In this document: piece by piece, positions 35,109 through 47,825 of the stretch
Layout: every line of letters starts with the position of its first letter
Position numbering within the stretch: the first letter of the stretch is position 1
Assembly: GCA_020152595.1 (NCBI GenBank)
Contig: JAIGNY010000411.1
Span: 1,810,001-1,874,000, forward strand
Direction: 5' to 3'
Source of the DNA: Chiridota heheva
Lineage: Eukaryota > Echinodermata > Holothuroidea > Apodida > Chiridotidae
Length of the DNA: 64,000 nucleotides
Program-made: the position numbers and the translations under genes
Notes under the pieces: generated by a model
What the model was told of the DNA's origin: nothing
Database searches by the model: none
The model's input: the letters and a program-made list of their open reading frames with translations, nothing else

Positions 35109-35195
35109 GCCCCAACTATGCCCTCATCACAGTCCAATGCTGACGTTAATGCTCTGTACAGCCAGTACTTTTATCCCTTCCCCATGGCAGTAATG
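35109..35195 (+). CDS. mbl: Muscleblind-like protein, exon B (linker segment)
   Basis: The exon is 87 bases, 29 codons, phase 0/0, reading APTMPSSQSNADVNALYSQY then FYPFPMAVM. It has no zinc-finger residues. It lies where muscleblind proteins have a variable Pro/Ala/Met-rich linker between finger pairs 1-2 and 3-4. The acceptor is TTTGTCTCTAG with a good pyrimidine tract (CTTCTCTCTTTGTCTC), and the donor is ATG|GTAAGT, close to perfect. Frame, splice sites and position all support it, but the sequence alone is too short and variable to be recognised independently. Its symmetric phase and the YGCY-rich array upstream make it a plausible alternative cassette exon. Confidence 0.8.
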
Positions 35196-36134
35196 GTAAG
35201 TAATTGGTCCTAATTTTGGAAGGGGATGCGCCAGAAGGTAGCAGGGTGTTAATTGGCATAGCACTTGTTGTTTTAAGTCCCTTCTCTTGTTAATTGATAT
35301 TGCAACATGAACAGAAAGCAATTTCTATGTAAATGTATATACATATATGTATGTGTTTTTTTAATTTATTCAAAAGTTATTAAGCAGCTTACCTTTTTTA
35401 TTGCCTTTTTACTTCAACGTTTTATTTTAATGTTCTTTCTGTTATGTTCATTTGAAGCTTTATTTTTAATTAAATAAAATTCTAGGCAGTTTTTGTATTG
35501 CATAACATTTTGACCCCTGACCCTCCAGAGTGGTTGCTTTTCATGACCTTTTTATTGTGTGGTGGCATGCATTATGATAAAAGTATGATAATCCCATTTC
35601 TGCCACCATTAAAAACGTTCTGCTTTGTTATATCTGAGAATAAGTGCATTTTGTGGATTGGTTTTTGCACAAGGGCTATTAAAATCATATTTGCATGTGT
35701 ATGGAATGGTGCACTATCCTGCTTATAGTATGTTTTTCATTCAACAGAAGGATCATATCGCTTGATAAACACTTGAAAAATGCATCTTATTTGCATAAAT
35801 TATATTTCTCCTTTTGACAGATCAGAGTTGTTCCAAGTATCAAGCAAACTGAAACTGAAGGAAATTGAATAGGCTGATCATTAAAATATGTGTTTGGGTT
35901 TTTGAATGACTTTTAACCTTTATGATAATCTTCCATTGCTAATTTTTACAGGCAGAGAATTTTTGAAGAAATACATAAAGCAATTATCTTCCACATTATT
36001 ATTTTTTTTTAGCAATTCTCTTGATTGGATTTGTTCATTTCTAATTTAGTAAACTGTTTCATTTCATCGGGTTTTAGAATTTTTTAAATATTTGTTTACA
36101 AAGAAATATAAATGTGATCTCATGTATGTTCGAA

Positions 36135-37475
36135 CCATTTTGGAATTCCTTTAGTGTAGTGAACCATTATGGAATTCCTTAAGTGTAGTGATCCATTATG
36201 GAATTCCTTTAGTGTAGTGAACCATCATGGAATTCCTTTAGTGTTGTGAACCATTATGGAATTCCTTTAGTGTAGTGAACCATTATGGAATTCCTTTAGT
36301 GTAGTGAACCATTATGAAATTCCTTTCGTGTAGTGACCATTATGGAATTCCTTTAGTGTAGTGAACCATTATGGAATTCCTTAAGTGTAGTGAACCATTA
36401 TGGAATTCCTTAAGTGTAGTGAATCATTATGGAATTCCTTTAGTGTAGTGAACCAATATGGAATTCCTTCAGTGTAGTGAACCATTATGGAATTCCTTTA
36501 GTGTAGTGAACCATCATGGAATTCCTTTAGTGTTGTGAACCATTATGGAATTCCTTTAGTGTAGTGAACCATTATGGAATTCCTTTAGTGTAGTGAACCA
36601 TTATGAAATTCCTTTAGTGTAGTGACCATTATGGAATTCCTTTAGTTCAGTGTAGTGTAGTGAACCATTATGGAAATCCTTCAGTGTAGTGAATCATTAT
36701 GGAATTCCTTTAGTGTAGTGAACCATTATGGAATTCCTTTAGTGTAGTGAACCATTATGGAATTCCTTTAGTGTAGTGAACCATTATAGAATTCCTTTAG
36801 TGTAGTGAACCATTATGGAATTCCTTCAGTGTAGTGAACCAATATGGAATTCCTTCAGTGTAGTGAATCATTATGGAATTCCTTTAGTGTAGTGAACCAT
36901 TATGGAATTCCTTCAGTGTAGTGAACCATTATGGAATTCCTTCAGTGTAGTGAATCATTATGGAATTCCTTTAGTGTAATGAACCATTATGGATTTTTTT
37001 TTAGTGTAGTGAACCATTATGGAATTCCTTAAGTGTAGTGAACCATTTTGGAATTCCTTTAGTGTAGTGAGCAATTATGGAATTTCTTTGGGGTAGTGAA
37101 TCATTATGGAATTTCCTTAGTGTAGTGAACCATTTGGAATTTCTTTTGTGTAGTGAACCATTATGAAATTCCTTTAGTGTAGTGAACCATTATGGAATTT
37201 CTTTAGTGTAGTGAACCATTATGGAATTCCTTTAGTGTAGTGAACCATTATGGAATTCTTTAGTGTAGTGAACCATTATGGAATTCCTTTAGTGTAGTGA
37301 ACCATTATGGAATTCCTTTAGTGTCGTGAACCATTATGGAATTTCTTTAGTGTAGTGAATCATTATGGAATTCCTTTAGTGTAGTGAACCATTATGGAAT
37401 TCCTTAAGTGTAGTGAACCATTATAGAATTCCTTTAGTGTAGTGAACCATTATGGAATTCCTTTAGTTTAGTGAA
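36135..37475. repeat. 29-bp minisatellite, ~46 copies
   Basis: The unit is GTGAACCATTATGGAATTCC-TTTAGTGTA. Most units contain the palindrome GGAATTCC. Variants (TTAAG, TTCAG, GAATCATT, CATCATGG) recur in blocks, pointing to segmental duplications within the array. One unit near 36645 is extended by TTCAGTGTAG. Confidence 0.95.
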
Positions 37476-39271
37476 TATATAATATATGTATATTTTCCTT
37501 CTAAGTTTGGATTCTAAAACTAGTTACATCCTTCATTGTTTGACATAATGATAGGATCTAGAATTTAATCAACAGGGTCACAAAGTTGGATAAGTTATAC
37601 AAAATTTCACACCAGTGATACAAATTTAACTGCAAGTGACTTGTGTACACTTATTCCTAGGTGCAATATACTCGTTCGTATGAGTTAAAACATGTATCAA
37701 ATCTCAGACACATGTTATAGCTGTCAGATTACAAATTTTAAGGTGTGGTCAAACCAAAAGAAGAGAAACAAATATTTCCACAGACAAGGACAAAGTTATC
37801 TCAGTTGCCATCTTAAAGGTGTTCTCGACAATTTTCCATGGGCATTAATTTAATATAAATTCATATGACGTCGGTACCGTAAGCAGCACGTAGATACACT
37901 CAAAATGAAATTAATATTTAAGAGCTTTTTGAAGAAAGAAAGAAAATCGGATGCAATCTTTATATATCTGTTGACCGTTTCAAACTTGATAAGTAAGATG
38001 AGGTTTCAAACTGTTGGGTCTCATCTAAAACAAAATGTAAAATTAATTTGGTCATGATTATTTCTTCTGTCAACATTACTGCCCAATTCAAACACACACA
38101 CAAAAAAAAAACTTTTTTTTTTTAAGACTGACATATCAAATTTTCTCTGTCATGGTTGTTTAAAAAAACAAAAAAACAAAACATTTAGAGAACATGAATA
38201 AAGCGGAAATGCATTCTATCCTCGTAGCATTTTGTTACCTTACAAAAGAAGGATTTGGACAACTCCTTATCATAGTTTGATAATTTCTCTCCTCTCTTCC
38301 CTTGAGGCTGCAAATAGTTAATGTGATAAAGGAGCAATATTCGATAGATCTTTCAGAGGCCGTAGTGTTTTTGTTTTTTCCGAAGCGAGTTGAATGACCA
38401 TCAGCTCAAAGTTCGTCGCATAATTTAGACAATTTTCTTCATTTCTTCTTTCTTTTTTTTTTGCGAGGAAAATGTCAAGGAAAGCAATAAGAGGGACAAA
38501 GTATAGTAACAGTATCAGACTAATGCAAACACGAGACTTGTTTTTTGAGTAAGGATGACACTTGAAGAGGGTAGATAACGTCTGCGGTTTTAAAGAGAAT
38601 TACAAATTTTCACCAAAATGTATTTTTGGCAGGTTTTGCTCGTGTAGTTTCTTATCTTCCTTGTTCAGATTGTATCAATGTGCAGGTTGGGGCCAGAGGA
38701 TGGAATATGAAATTTCTTATCATTTGGGTGGAAGGGGGAAAAAATGTAGAAAGAAATTGGCTGGACTTTTATTGTAGTAAATATGTTATGACATTTCTGT
38801 GAATGATTAAGAAAAATGATGAGACAAAGTTTGGCACAAGAAAGAAAGATTGTCTTTATCATGTGTTGCAAACAAATGTTAATGTTAAAAAGTGGATGTT
38901 ATTTAGTTTGAATTGATACAAGATCTGATAACATGTTCGAAGATAAAACATAAAAGAACACAAACGATGGTTTTGACGTATAAAAAAGGAAGCAACTTTT
39001 CCAGTGTGTCTCCAAGTAACGATGGACTTTTTAGAATTAATAGATTGGTTTGTTCTTTCATAGAAAGTTGCTCGAAGTTGGTCATGGAGAATCCATTTTG
39101 TGCGTGTGAAGTTTTATTTTAGAGCTTTCGTGTCCTGTGCTTATTAGTAGACATATGGAAGACTGGCAGCCATATTACGTGACTGTTTGGGGTCTCAATT
39201 TTAAAGATAAAACATTATTTTAATAAGAATTTCTCACTTGGTATATTTTGATGGTAATATTATAATCCTAA

Positions 39272-40570
39272 TGTTGTGGTGGTAATGTTTAATGTGATGA
39301 TTGTGGTGATGTTGAATGTGATGATTGTGGTGATGTTGAATGTGATGATCGTGGTGATGTTGAATGTGATAATCGTGGTGATGTTGAATATGATGATTGT
39401 GGTAATGTTGAATGTGATGATTGTGGTGATGTTGAATGTGATGATTATGATGATGTTGAATGTGATGATCGTGGTGATGTTGAATGTGATGATCGTGGTG
39501 ATGTTGAATTAGATGATTGTGGTAATGTTGAATGTGGTGATAGTGGTGATGTTGAATGTGATGATTATGGTGATGTTGAATGTGATGATCGTGGTGATGT
39601 TGAATGTGATGATCGTGGTGATGTTGAATGTGATGATCGTGGTGATATTGAATTAGATGATTGTGGTAACGTTGAATGTGATGATTGTGGTGATGTTGAA
39701 TGTGATGATTATGGTGATGTTGAATGTGATGATTGTGGTGATGTTAAATGTGATGATCGTGGTGTTGTTAAATGTGATGATCGTGGTGATGTTGAATATG
39801 ATGATTGTGGTGATGTTGAATTGGATGATTGTGGTAATGTTGAATGTGATGATCGTGGTGATGTTTAATGTGATGATTATGGTGATGTTGAATGTGATGA
39901 TTGTGGTGATGTTGATTGTAATGATTGTGATGATGTTGAATGTGATGATTGTGGTAATGTTGAATGTGATGATTGTGGCATTGTTTAATGTGATGATTAT
40001 GATGATGTTGAATGTGATGATTGTGATGATGTTGAATGTGATGATTGTGGTGATATTGAATGTGATGATTGTGGCGTTGTTTAATGTGATGATTGTGGTG
40101 ATGTTGAATGTGATGATTGTGATGATGTTTAATGTGATGATAATGGTGATGTTGAATGTGATGATCGTGGTGATGTTGAATGTGATGATTGTGGTGATGT
40201 TGAATGTGATGATTATGATGATGTTGAATGTGATGATCGTGGTGATGTTGAATGTGATGATTGTGGTGATGTTGAATGTGATGATTATGGTGATGTTGAA
40301 TGTGATGATTGTGGCGTTGTTTAATGTGATGATTGTGGTGATGTTGAATGTGATGATTGTGATGATGTTTAATGTGATGATAATGGTGATGTTGAATGTG
40401 ATGATCGTGGTGATGTTGAATGTGATGATTGTGGTGATGTTGAATGTGATGATTATGATGATGTTGAATGTGATGATCGTGGTGATGTTGAATGTGATGA
40501 TTGTGGTGATGTTGAATGTGATGATTGTGGTGATGTTGAATGTGATGATTGTGATGATGATGAATGTTGG
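39272..40570. repeat. 24-bp minisatellite with a 240-bp higher-order duplication
   Basis: The unit is GATGATTGTGGTGATGTTGA-ATGT, about 54 copies. The interval 40056-40286 is identical to 40296-40526 (231 bases, exactly ten units apart). A 24-bp unit preserves frame, so long Val/Met/Leu/Asn octapeptide frames (39657-40592 +) and Thr/Ile or His/Asn frames (minus) appear. They are not genes. Confidence 0.95.
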
Positions 40571-41186
40571 CATGGAGATGATGGGCTGGTGATATCATTG
40601 ACATGATACTGCATGATACTGTGGCTGATGTTGACCTCTTGATTTTTAATATTTATTATGTAATGGTGTCCCTAATTTGTGCTGATTTTCAGACCATTGA
40701 AATGCAGTATGGTGTTTTAAATAAAATAAAGAATCTGGAGATTTGCTTTCTGTTGAAAAGTTTACCTTTAAAGCAATTAAAGGAAAATCTTGTTCCTTGG
40801 GAGATACTAGTTATGCAATATATGAGTACTTTAATTTTCAGATATATTTGATATTAAAACTAATTCAACTGGTTGTCAACTGGTTGCTTGCAATGCAAGA
40901 CTTTTATTTTTCTTTCCTTTCATAATTCGATTTTGTATTCTTTGCCAAAGGATCATTTAAGTAGTTTTCTCTGACATTTTTTTTACCATGAAGTTTGTTC
41001 ATTTTATGGATTTCATGTTGGGATTGCTTCAAAAACGTTGATGCATCGTGAAATCTTTTTTCCAGCTGCCAGGCTCCCATTCAAAGTTCTTCCATATTTT
41101 CACAAAAAGAAGAAAAGCACAAAAGTTTGCATGAATATCAAGGGGTGTACTATTTTCTTTTTTTTCAACTTTGGTTTGTCTCACAG

Positions 41187-41405
41187 AACCCATCAGTATC
41201 ACAGAGCGCCATACCGCAAATGTACGCGCCTTACATGCCCGCATTGTCCCCACACTATACAGCCGGAGGAACCACAGGGGTGACGGCAGGGAGTAATAGT
41301 CCCCATCCAGCGGGACTAGAGATCCCGTTGCCGACGCAAATGATACCAACAGCGCCAAGCCCAGTACAAATCATGGCAATGAAACCAAAGAACGATCGTT
41401 TAGAG
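41187..41405 (+). CDS. mbl: Muscleblind-like protein, exon C (linker ending in DRLE)
   Basis: The exon is 219 bases, 73 codons, phase 0/0. It runs from NPSVSQSAIPQMYAPYMPAL through AGLEIPLPTQMIPTAPSPV to AMKPKNDRLE. The ILPTAP-like and DRLE ends match vertebrate MBNL, where the linker contains EILPTAPM and ends TDRLE immediately before finger 3 ([10 protein letters not shown]). It is therefore the segment that normally abuts exon E. The acceptor is TTTGTCTCACAG and the donor is GAG|GTATAC, which is weaker than those of A and B. No cysteines are present. The region is a flexible spacer between the two RNA-binding finger pairs. Confidence 0.93.
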
Positions 41406-41794
41406 GTATACAATTCATTTCCTATTCAGATTTGCAAGTAATGACTCGTTTGTTTAGTAGGTAGTGTGTGGAAAAAGTGAATTACCCCATAATTGTGTGG
41501 ATAATCCCCTGATTAAGACTGAATGTTGCCCTATGTCTGCCACTTGATATCATGGGGATGGATGGATTGCGGATGAATAACCTTGTGGTGTGATGTTTAT
41601 GAGATCTTACTAGCAAACACATGATCATGATCTTGGTAGACTAGCTTTTTGATGGCATAACATTTCCAAATTTATCAGTGTATTTTGAATTAATACATTT
41701 CTGTTATCCCTTATTATTTTATATCATGATAATTACAAGCATCTTAATATCTGTGGTGATATTATTTTCATCTCTTTGGCTTATTCATCATTAT

Positions 41795-41840
41795 TTCTGT
41801 GAATCATCATTATCATCACCATTCTCATCATCATCACCAC

Positions 41841-41888
<48 letters not shown>

Positions 41889-42090
41889 TATCATCATCAC
41901 CATCTTCACCATCATCATCATCTTACTAATCATTTTTATAATTCTCATTCTCCTAACATTTATAATAATTATTTTCATGATCCTACCAATCAATGTCATC
42001 ATTATCATCATCATCATCATTTTCCTGATTCTACCACACATAATCATTATTATCATGATCCTACCATCCATCATCAATATTATATTCCTA
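41795..42090. repeat. CAT/ATC microsatellite and degenerate flank
   Basis: Pure (ATC)n at about 41840-41895 grades into degenerate CATCATTATCATC sequence to about 42090. His- or Met-rich frames across it are spurious. Confidence 0.95.
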
Positions 42091-42689
42091 CTACTCATCA
42101 CCTATAAATGATCTTCATCATCTGATCATGGTCACCATTTATCACCATGAATCATTGCCATCACTATCATGCCATGATCATCATCATCTTGTCTTCAGTG
42201 TTATTGTTTTCATAGATCATTATGATCCATTTAGAATAGATTCAATATCAAAAACCACTCTTCTTTTTTACTTTTATGAAAATCTTTCCATGATTTTGAT
42301 TGATATTTAATGACACCATTTTTACTCCAATCATTACCACCAATCTTCATTATCATCATCATATTCCTTAACATTTATAATTTTATGCATTCCTGAAATG
42401 TTAATGATATGCATAAACCTGTTTCACTTAATGGATATTCATAAACCTGTTTTACTTAATGGATATTCATAAATTGTTTCACTTAATGGTATGAATATAC
42501 ATGGTGAATGAATATTCATAAACAAGTTGTAACTTGTTGTCAATAATCAAGATTATCATAATTATTAATCCCGTTTGAGTTTCTGTCTGTAAAGTTGGAA
42601 GTGGGTGATGTGTGTGTAGTTATAAAGGCACCAGATTTGCTTGATTTTTGTAAGTTTTTAAATAAAGGCCAAGTGTTTGAAGTGGGATT

Positions 42690-43405
42690 GATTGTAGTCG
42701 TAGAAGCAGTGTTTGAAAGTGAAGCTCAAGTAGTAGTGTTAGAAAAAGCTCAATTAGAGTGTTTTAAAAGGCACAATTAGTAATGTTTGAAAATGCTCAA
42801 TTAAGAAAGTTTGAAAAGGCTCAATTAAGAGTTTGAAAAGGCTTAATTAAGAGTGTTTGAAAAGGCTCGATTAGAGTGTTTGAAAAGGCTCAAATAGTAG
42901 TGTTTGAAAAGACTCAAATAGTAGTGTTTGAAAGGCTCAATTAGAGTGTTTGAAAGGCTCAATTAGATAGTGTTTGAAAAGGCTCAATCAGAGTTTGAAA
43001 AGGCTCAAATAGAGTGTTTAAAAAAGCTCAATTATAGTATCGGAAAAGGCTCAATTAGAGTGTTTGAAAAGGCTCAATTAGAGTGTTTGAAAAGGCTCAA
43101 TCAGAGTGTTTGAAAAGGCTCAATCAGAGTGTTTGAAAAGGCTCAATCTGAGTGTTTGAAAGGCCCAACTAGTGTTTGAAAAGGCACAATTAGAGTGTTT
43201 GAAAGACGCAATAAGAATGTTGGAAAGGCTCAATCAGAGTGTTGGAACAGGCTCAATTAGAGTGTTTGAAAAGGCTCAATTAGAGTTTAAAAGGCCCAAT
43301 TAGTGTTTGAAAAGGCTTAATTATTGTTTTTGAAAAAGGCCCAATTTGATTGTTTGAAAAGGCTTAATAAGAGTTTGAAAAGGCTCAATTAGTAGTGTTT
43401 AGAGC
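42690..43405. repeat. 23-bp minisatellite, ~30 copies, irregular
   Basis: The unit is GTGTTTGAAAAGGCTCAATT-AGA, with many small indels (unit length 18-25), so the array is older or less homogenised than its neighbours. Confidence 0.9.
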
Positions 43406-45099
43406 TTCTGTTTGCATTTAGAGTGTCACAAAATATTTTTCTCTCCATCTGTCATTTTCCAAATATTATAGAAAATATGCTTGTTGTTTCATGTGGTATT
43501 TTCCCAAGAATTACTTAAACTTATTTGGAGTTATTTACCATGATTATGATCCCACAATCTGTACACATGAATATTCATGGTTTAAATTATTTGTATCCAA
43601 TCACCAACCATAATAGATACCCACAAGAACAGACATTGTAATGGGATTGATGTAGACAGAAACAGTTGGAGACTAAAACACCCATGTTGCAATATGGGAC
43701 TCACCTGAACACCTAACAGTGTCTTTCATATGAGATTGATAAAAAGAGAGAAAAGTTATTAAAAACAGTATTTGCTCATACTCCATTTGTTTTTTGGACA
43801 ATTATTTTTTCTTCTTTCAGATATAAAGTCAGCATAACATCAAAAATATAGAACTTATATGATGCCATAGGCATACGTCTGTGTGAAACTTCTTAACTTG
43901 ATGGGAAGTGAAGAGGGTGGGGGGAGGGGGGGGTAGAATGGGTGTGGGAGGGTACTTGACTCCTGAGAGGGTGTTTGATTAAATACATTTCCTAAGACTG
44001 GGTGAGGGTTTTTATCTTTAGTCTGGGTTTGAGTGACAAGAAAAGTGATTCACAGTTTAATTTAATCTCTTCGTCATAAAAATGTTGTCAAATATCTACA
44101 AAAGAATGAAAAAGTTTTTTTTTTTTAAAGATCATAGTGATGTGTGTATATGTGTGATTTATTTTTAAAAGTGTGGTATATGGAGTGCAACGTGTGATTA
44201 TAAGGTGTATGGGCAGCATTAGCCAAAATGTTTTAAAATCTATTATTGACCATTGTAGTAGCAATAAATTTAATCAGAATCGGTTAAACACTTGTTGAGT
44301 ACAAGGCTTCGTACATGAAATTGATAGACAAAACATGATTTACAGACTAAATCAATAAAGCAAATACGCAATTTACTGACCACCGATTAAAAAAGGAATC
44401 TCAGATCTCGTTTTTTTTTAAAACTATTTTATAATAATAGCCCCAGAATTGATCAGAATTCATTTTATAATGCTTCTATTATAACTGTTCACAAAAAATT
44501 GTACAAACTGGTCATAAATTTGGCCATTTTGGCTTGAGGTTTAATGACTTCAGAAATGAGGACCCCCTTTCTCCCTTGACCACTCCCCCTCCTTTCCACA
44601 CACACACACTAAATATGCTCATGGTGTTCTGTACTTCAACTATTTATTCCTCAACATGTATTCTTGTGGTTCATGATAACTTACTTCTTTCCCCAATAGG
44701 CACAACTTGCACATTTCCCAGAGGCTTCACCCCATGATACCCAACCAGGGCTTGACCCCTGGAACCCCCTCCCCCTCCATAGAATAAATTGTATGATCAG
44801 ACAAGGCTGATCATCTTGATCACGGCCTCGAAAAAAACCTTGTAGCTTCTTATTTGTGCCACCACAAGCTTTATACAGATTCAAAAGTACAGCCTCAAAG
44901 CCTCTAATACTTTGTTAGTGTACAGCTAATATTATTTCCTTATCAAAAATATGGTTTTAATTGACCATAACTGTCATGTCAAATTTGAACAGTTGTTCCA
45001 GCCATGTGTATTTAGGATCAAGGTTAGATTTACAACTGACCAGATGTTCAGGACAACTCATTGATTTATTAACTAATGCCAATAGTGAAGGTCAATTCT

Positions 45100-45890
45100 A
45101 CAATCCTTAAAAGAATATTCTCATGGATTTTCATTTTTTCATATATGATAGAGAATATTTGTAGAAACAAAAGTGGTGAAAAAACTGTTAATATTTTATT
45201 CCGTTTAGAAGTTGTAACAATTTAAAGAGTAGAAAAATGTTCTTGGGTATATGTCCTTCAGCTTGGTAATGTCATCAAGGCAATTCTAGCACAGTTCTTA
45301 TGAATTTCTGATAAATTTAATCACACTTTTTTTACATTATTGAACAGCATTTTTGGTCATAGAGATAGGGTGGAATATATAATTTACAAAAAAAACATTT
45401 TGTTTTTTTCTTAATGTACATCACATAATGATAAAAAAAAATCCAAGTCATTTTTAAAGAAATACAAAAGACATTTTGTTGAAATTGTCTCTATGACATC
45501 ACAGATGTTGCCAATCAGTCACTTTTGTCCAAATTCAAAAAAGCTTTAAAATTTCATAACTTCTAAACAGAATAAGATATGAACATAGTTTTTTCACCAC
45601 TTTGTTTCTCAAATTTGTCTTTATCATATTTAAATCCATGGGAATATTCCTTTAATTGTTATAACTTCTAATGAAATAAGATATTAACATACTCTTTTCA
45701 CCACTGTTTCTCAAAGTTGTCTCTATCATATATGAAAACATGAAAATTCTTGGGAATATTCCTCTAATTGTTATAACTTCTAAATGGAATAAGATATTAA
45801 CATACTTTTTTCACCCCTTTGTTTCTCATATTGTCTCTATCATATATGAAAAAATGAAAATCCATGGAATTATTCCTTTAACATTTCAGG
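45100..45890. mobile_element. Family B palindromic element, copy 3, with extra right-arm copies
   Basis: The left arm (about 45110-45240: GAATATTCTCATGGATTTTC, GAAACAAAAGTGGTGAAAAA, TATTTTATTCCGTTTAGAAG) is the reverse complement of the right arm (about 45545-45660: AACTTCTAAACAGAATAAGA, TTTTTTCACCACTTTGTTTC, AATCCATGGGAATATTCC). TCTCTATGACATCACAGATG lies inside near 45490. The right arm is then repeated twice more in tandem (about 45656-45765 and 45766-45885). Confidence 0.7.
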
Positions 45891-46174
45891 AAAAGTTATA
45901 AATCCTTCATTCTGTTTCAAAGTTCTGTAATATGATTGACGAAAGACTGGGGATGGGGTGATATGTGCAAAAGAAGAATGCTGAGATATGGAACTGCAGA
46001 ATTTGAAGGTTTTATGAGGAAGGGATTTGCTTACCGAAAGTGCGAGGGGAGGGGGAACAAAATCAAATGTGGAGGGCAAAACCAGGATAAGATACAAAAA
46101 TATATCCATACCAAATGGGGAAAAAAAAGTGTATGTGGGAGGAGGGGATGACCCCTTTCACCCCTACCCCCCTC

Positions 46175-46375
46175 CCTCCCTTCCCAAATCTACCCCATGA
46201 GGAGGGATTTACCATTTTTTCAACATCTCCCCTTCCCAAATCTAGCCCATGAGTAGGGTTATACCATTTTTTCAACATCCCCTCTTCCCAAATCTAGCCC
46301 ATGAGGGGTATACCATTTTTTCAACATCTCCCTTCCCAACTCTAGCCCATGAGGAGGGGTATACCATTTTTCAAC
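46175..46375. repeat. ~52-bp tandem repeat, four copies
   Basis: CCCTTCCCAAATCTAGCCCA-TGAG, followed by a GGTATACCATTTTTTCAACAT block, recurs four times with small indels. Confidence 0.85.
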
Positions 46376-46675
46376 ATTTTTGCTATTTTGTTGAAAGATA
46401 CCCTTATTTATACCTTATGAAAGAAATGTTTATTTTATCAATAAAGTGTTCATGGTTATAAATGGACGTGACAATTGTGGATTTTTTCAACCACAATGAA
46501 CTTTTTAGATAATTGAATGAGTATTTTCAGATAATAGCTCCTTGTACACATTTTTGTCAGACATTTTGTTTTGTTTTCAGATCAGTTTCATTTTTATCGT
46601 ATATTTGTACAGAAAACAATTTTCAAAAAAAATGTTTTGAGTATTTTTAATGCAGTTTTGTGACCAGATGTACCA

Positions 46676-46738
46676 CCAACTTATATAAATATACAATATC
46701 ACTATATATAACGATATATAACTAAACATATAACTATA

Positions 46739-46782
<44 letters not shown>

Positions 46783-46791
46783 TATAAATAT

Positions 46792-46880
<89 letters not shown>

Positions 46881-46924
46881 TAGATATATATGATATATAG
46901 GAATTATATACATATATATAAATG

Positions 46925-46984
<60 letters not shown>

Positions 46985-46985
46985 G
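46676..46985. repeat. TA dinucleotide microsatellite
   Basis: Long (TA)n tracts at 46742-46770, 46795-46875 and 46928-46981 are separated by short interruptions (TAAATATAGA, GGAATTATATACA). Confidence 0.98.
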
Positions 46986-47074
46986 AATTAACATATTATT
47001 AACATATTAACATATTATCCAATGCAGACTCACATTTGGGGATGCAGTTTGTGGTTCTGCAGCAGGACAAGAGT

Positions 47075-47825
47075 TAAAGGCATATTTCCGTGAATTGTTA
47101 CTTTCATATATGTGATAGATACCCACTAAAGAAACAAATTAGTGTCAAAATCATGTTGATATTTGCTTCTGTTTAGGAGTTATTGCATTTCAAAGATTTC
47201 ACCAGCATGACCCCAGTGTGTACAGTGTGACGTCATTTGAGGCAGATCAAAGACAATCTTCATATAGTTCTATACAACCATTTCCTTATAGATTATAAGG
47301 TTCATGAGCAGATGGGCAAAGCATGTTCTTATAAGTGCATCTTGTACCGCATCTCAATAAGTGAAAGACAATTTATGGAAGACAATTAATTTTATGATTT
47401 TATGAAGACAATTAATTTGAAAGACGATTGATTTATGATAGACAATTAATTTATGAAAGACAATTAATTTATAAAAGAATTGATTTTTGAAAAAATTAAT
47501 TTACGAAAGAATTAATTACGAAAGACAATTAATTTATGAAAGACAATTAATTTACGAAAGACCATTAATTTATGAAAGACAATTAATTTATGGAAGACAA
47601 TTAGTTTTCAAAAAAATTACACAATAATTGTCTTGGATTTGGCTTATATGACATCACACTGTACTCAGTGAGGTCACTTTTCAACACACTTGCACAATCT
47701 TAGAAATGTAATAACTAAACTGGAATAAGATATCAAGATGAAATTTTACATCAATTTGTTTCTTTCATAGTGCCCTGTCATATTACATGAAAATGAAAAG
47801 TCACAGGAATATTTCTTTTGAGAAT
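47075..47825. mobile_element. Family B palindromic element, copy 4, with an 18-bp array in its loop
   Basis: The left arm (about 47080-47215: GGCATATTTCCGTGAATTGT, GAAACAAATTAGTGTCAAAA, CATGTTGATATTTGCTTCTG) is the imperfect reverse complement of the right arm (about 47695-47820: ACTGGAATAAGATATCAAGA, ACATCAATTTGTTTCTTTCA, GTCACAGGAATATTTC). ATGACATCACACTGTACTC precedes the right arm and TGTGACGTCATTTGAGGC follows the left arm. The loop contains about 13 copies of GAAAGACAATTAATTTAT (about 47375-47605). Confidence 0.7.

Larger units (their letters stand above)
35196..41186 (+). other. mbl: Muscleblind intron between exons B and C
   Basis: It starts GTAAGT and ends TTTGTCTCACAG. It contains the 29-bp and 24-bp minisatellites. 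The unique stretches 35200-36130, 37480-39265 and 40575-41186 show no open frame resembling a known protein. Confidence 0.85.

Noticed and set aside
36135-37475. CRISPR-like regular repeats
   Set aside because: Units are contiguous with no spacers, in a eukaryotic intron; it is a minisatellite.
39653-40604. Open frames of 278-311 aa over the 24-bp array
   Set aside because: The unit is a multiple of three and frames are open on both strands. The octapeptide is purely a translation of the repeat.
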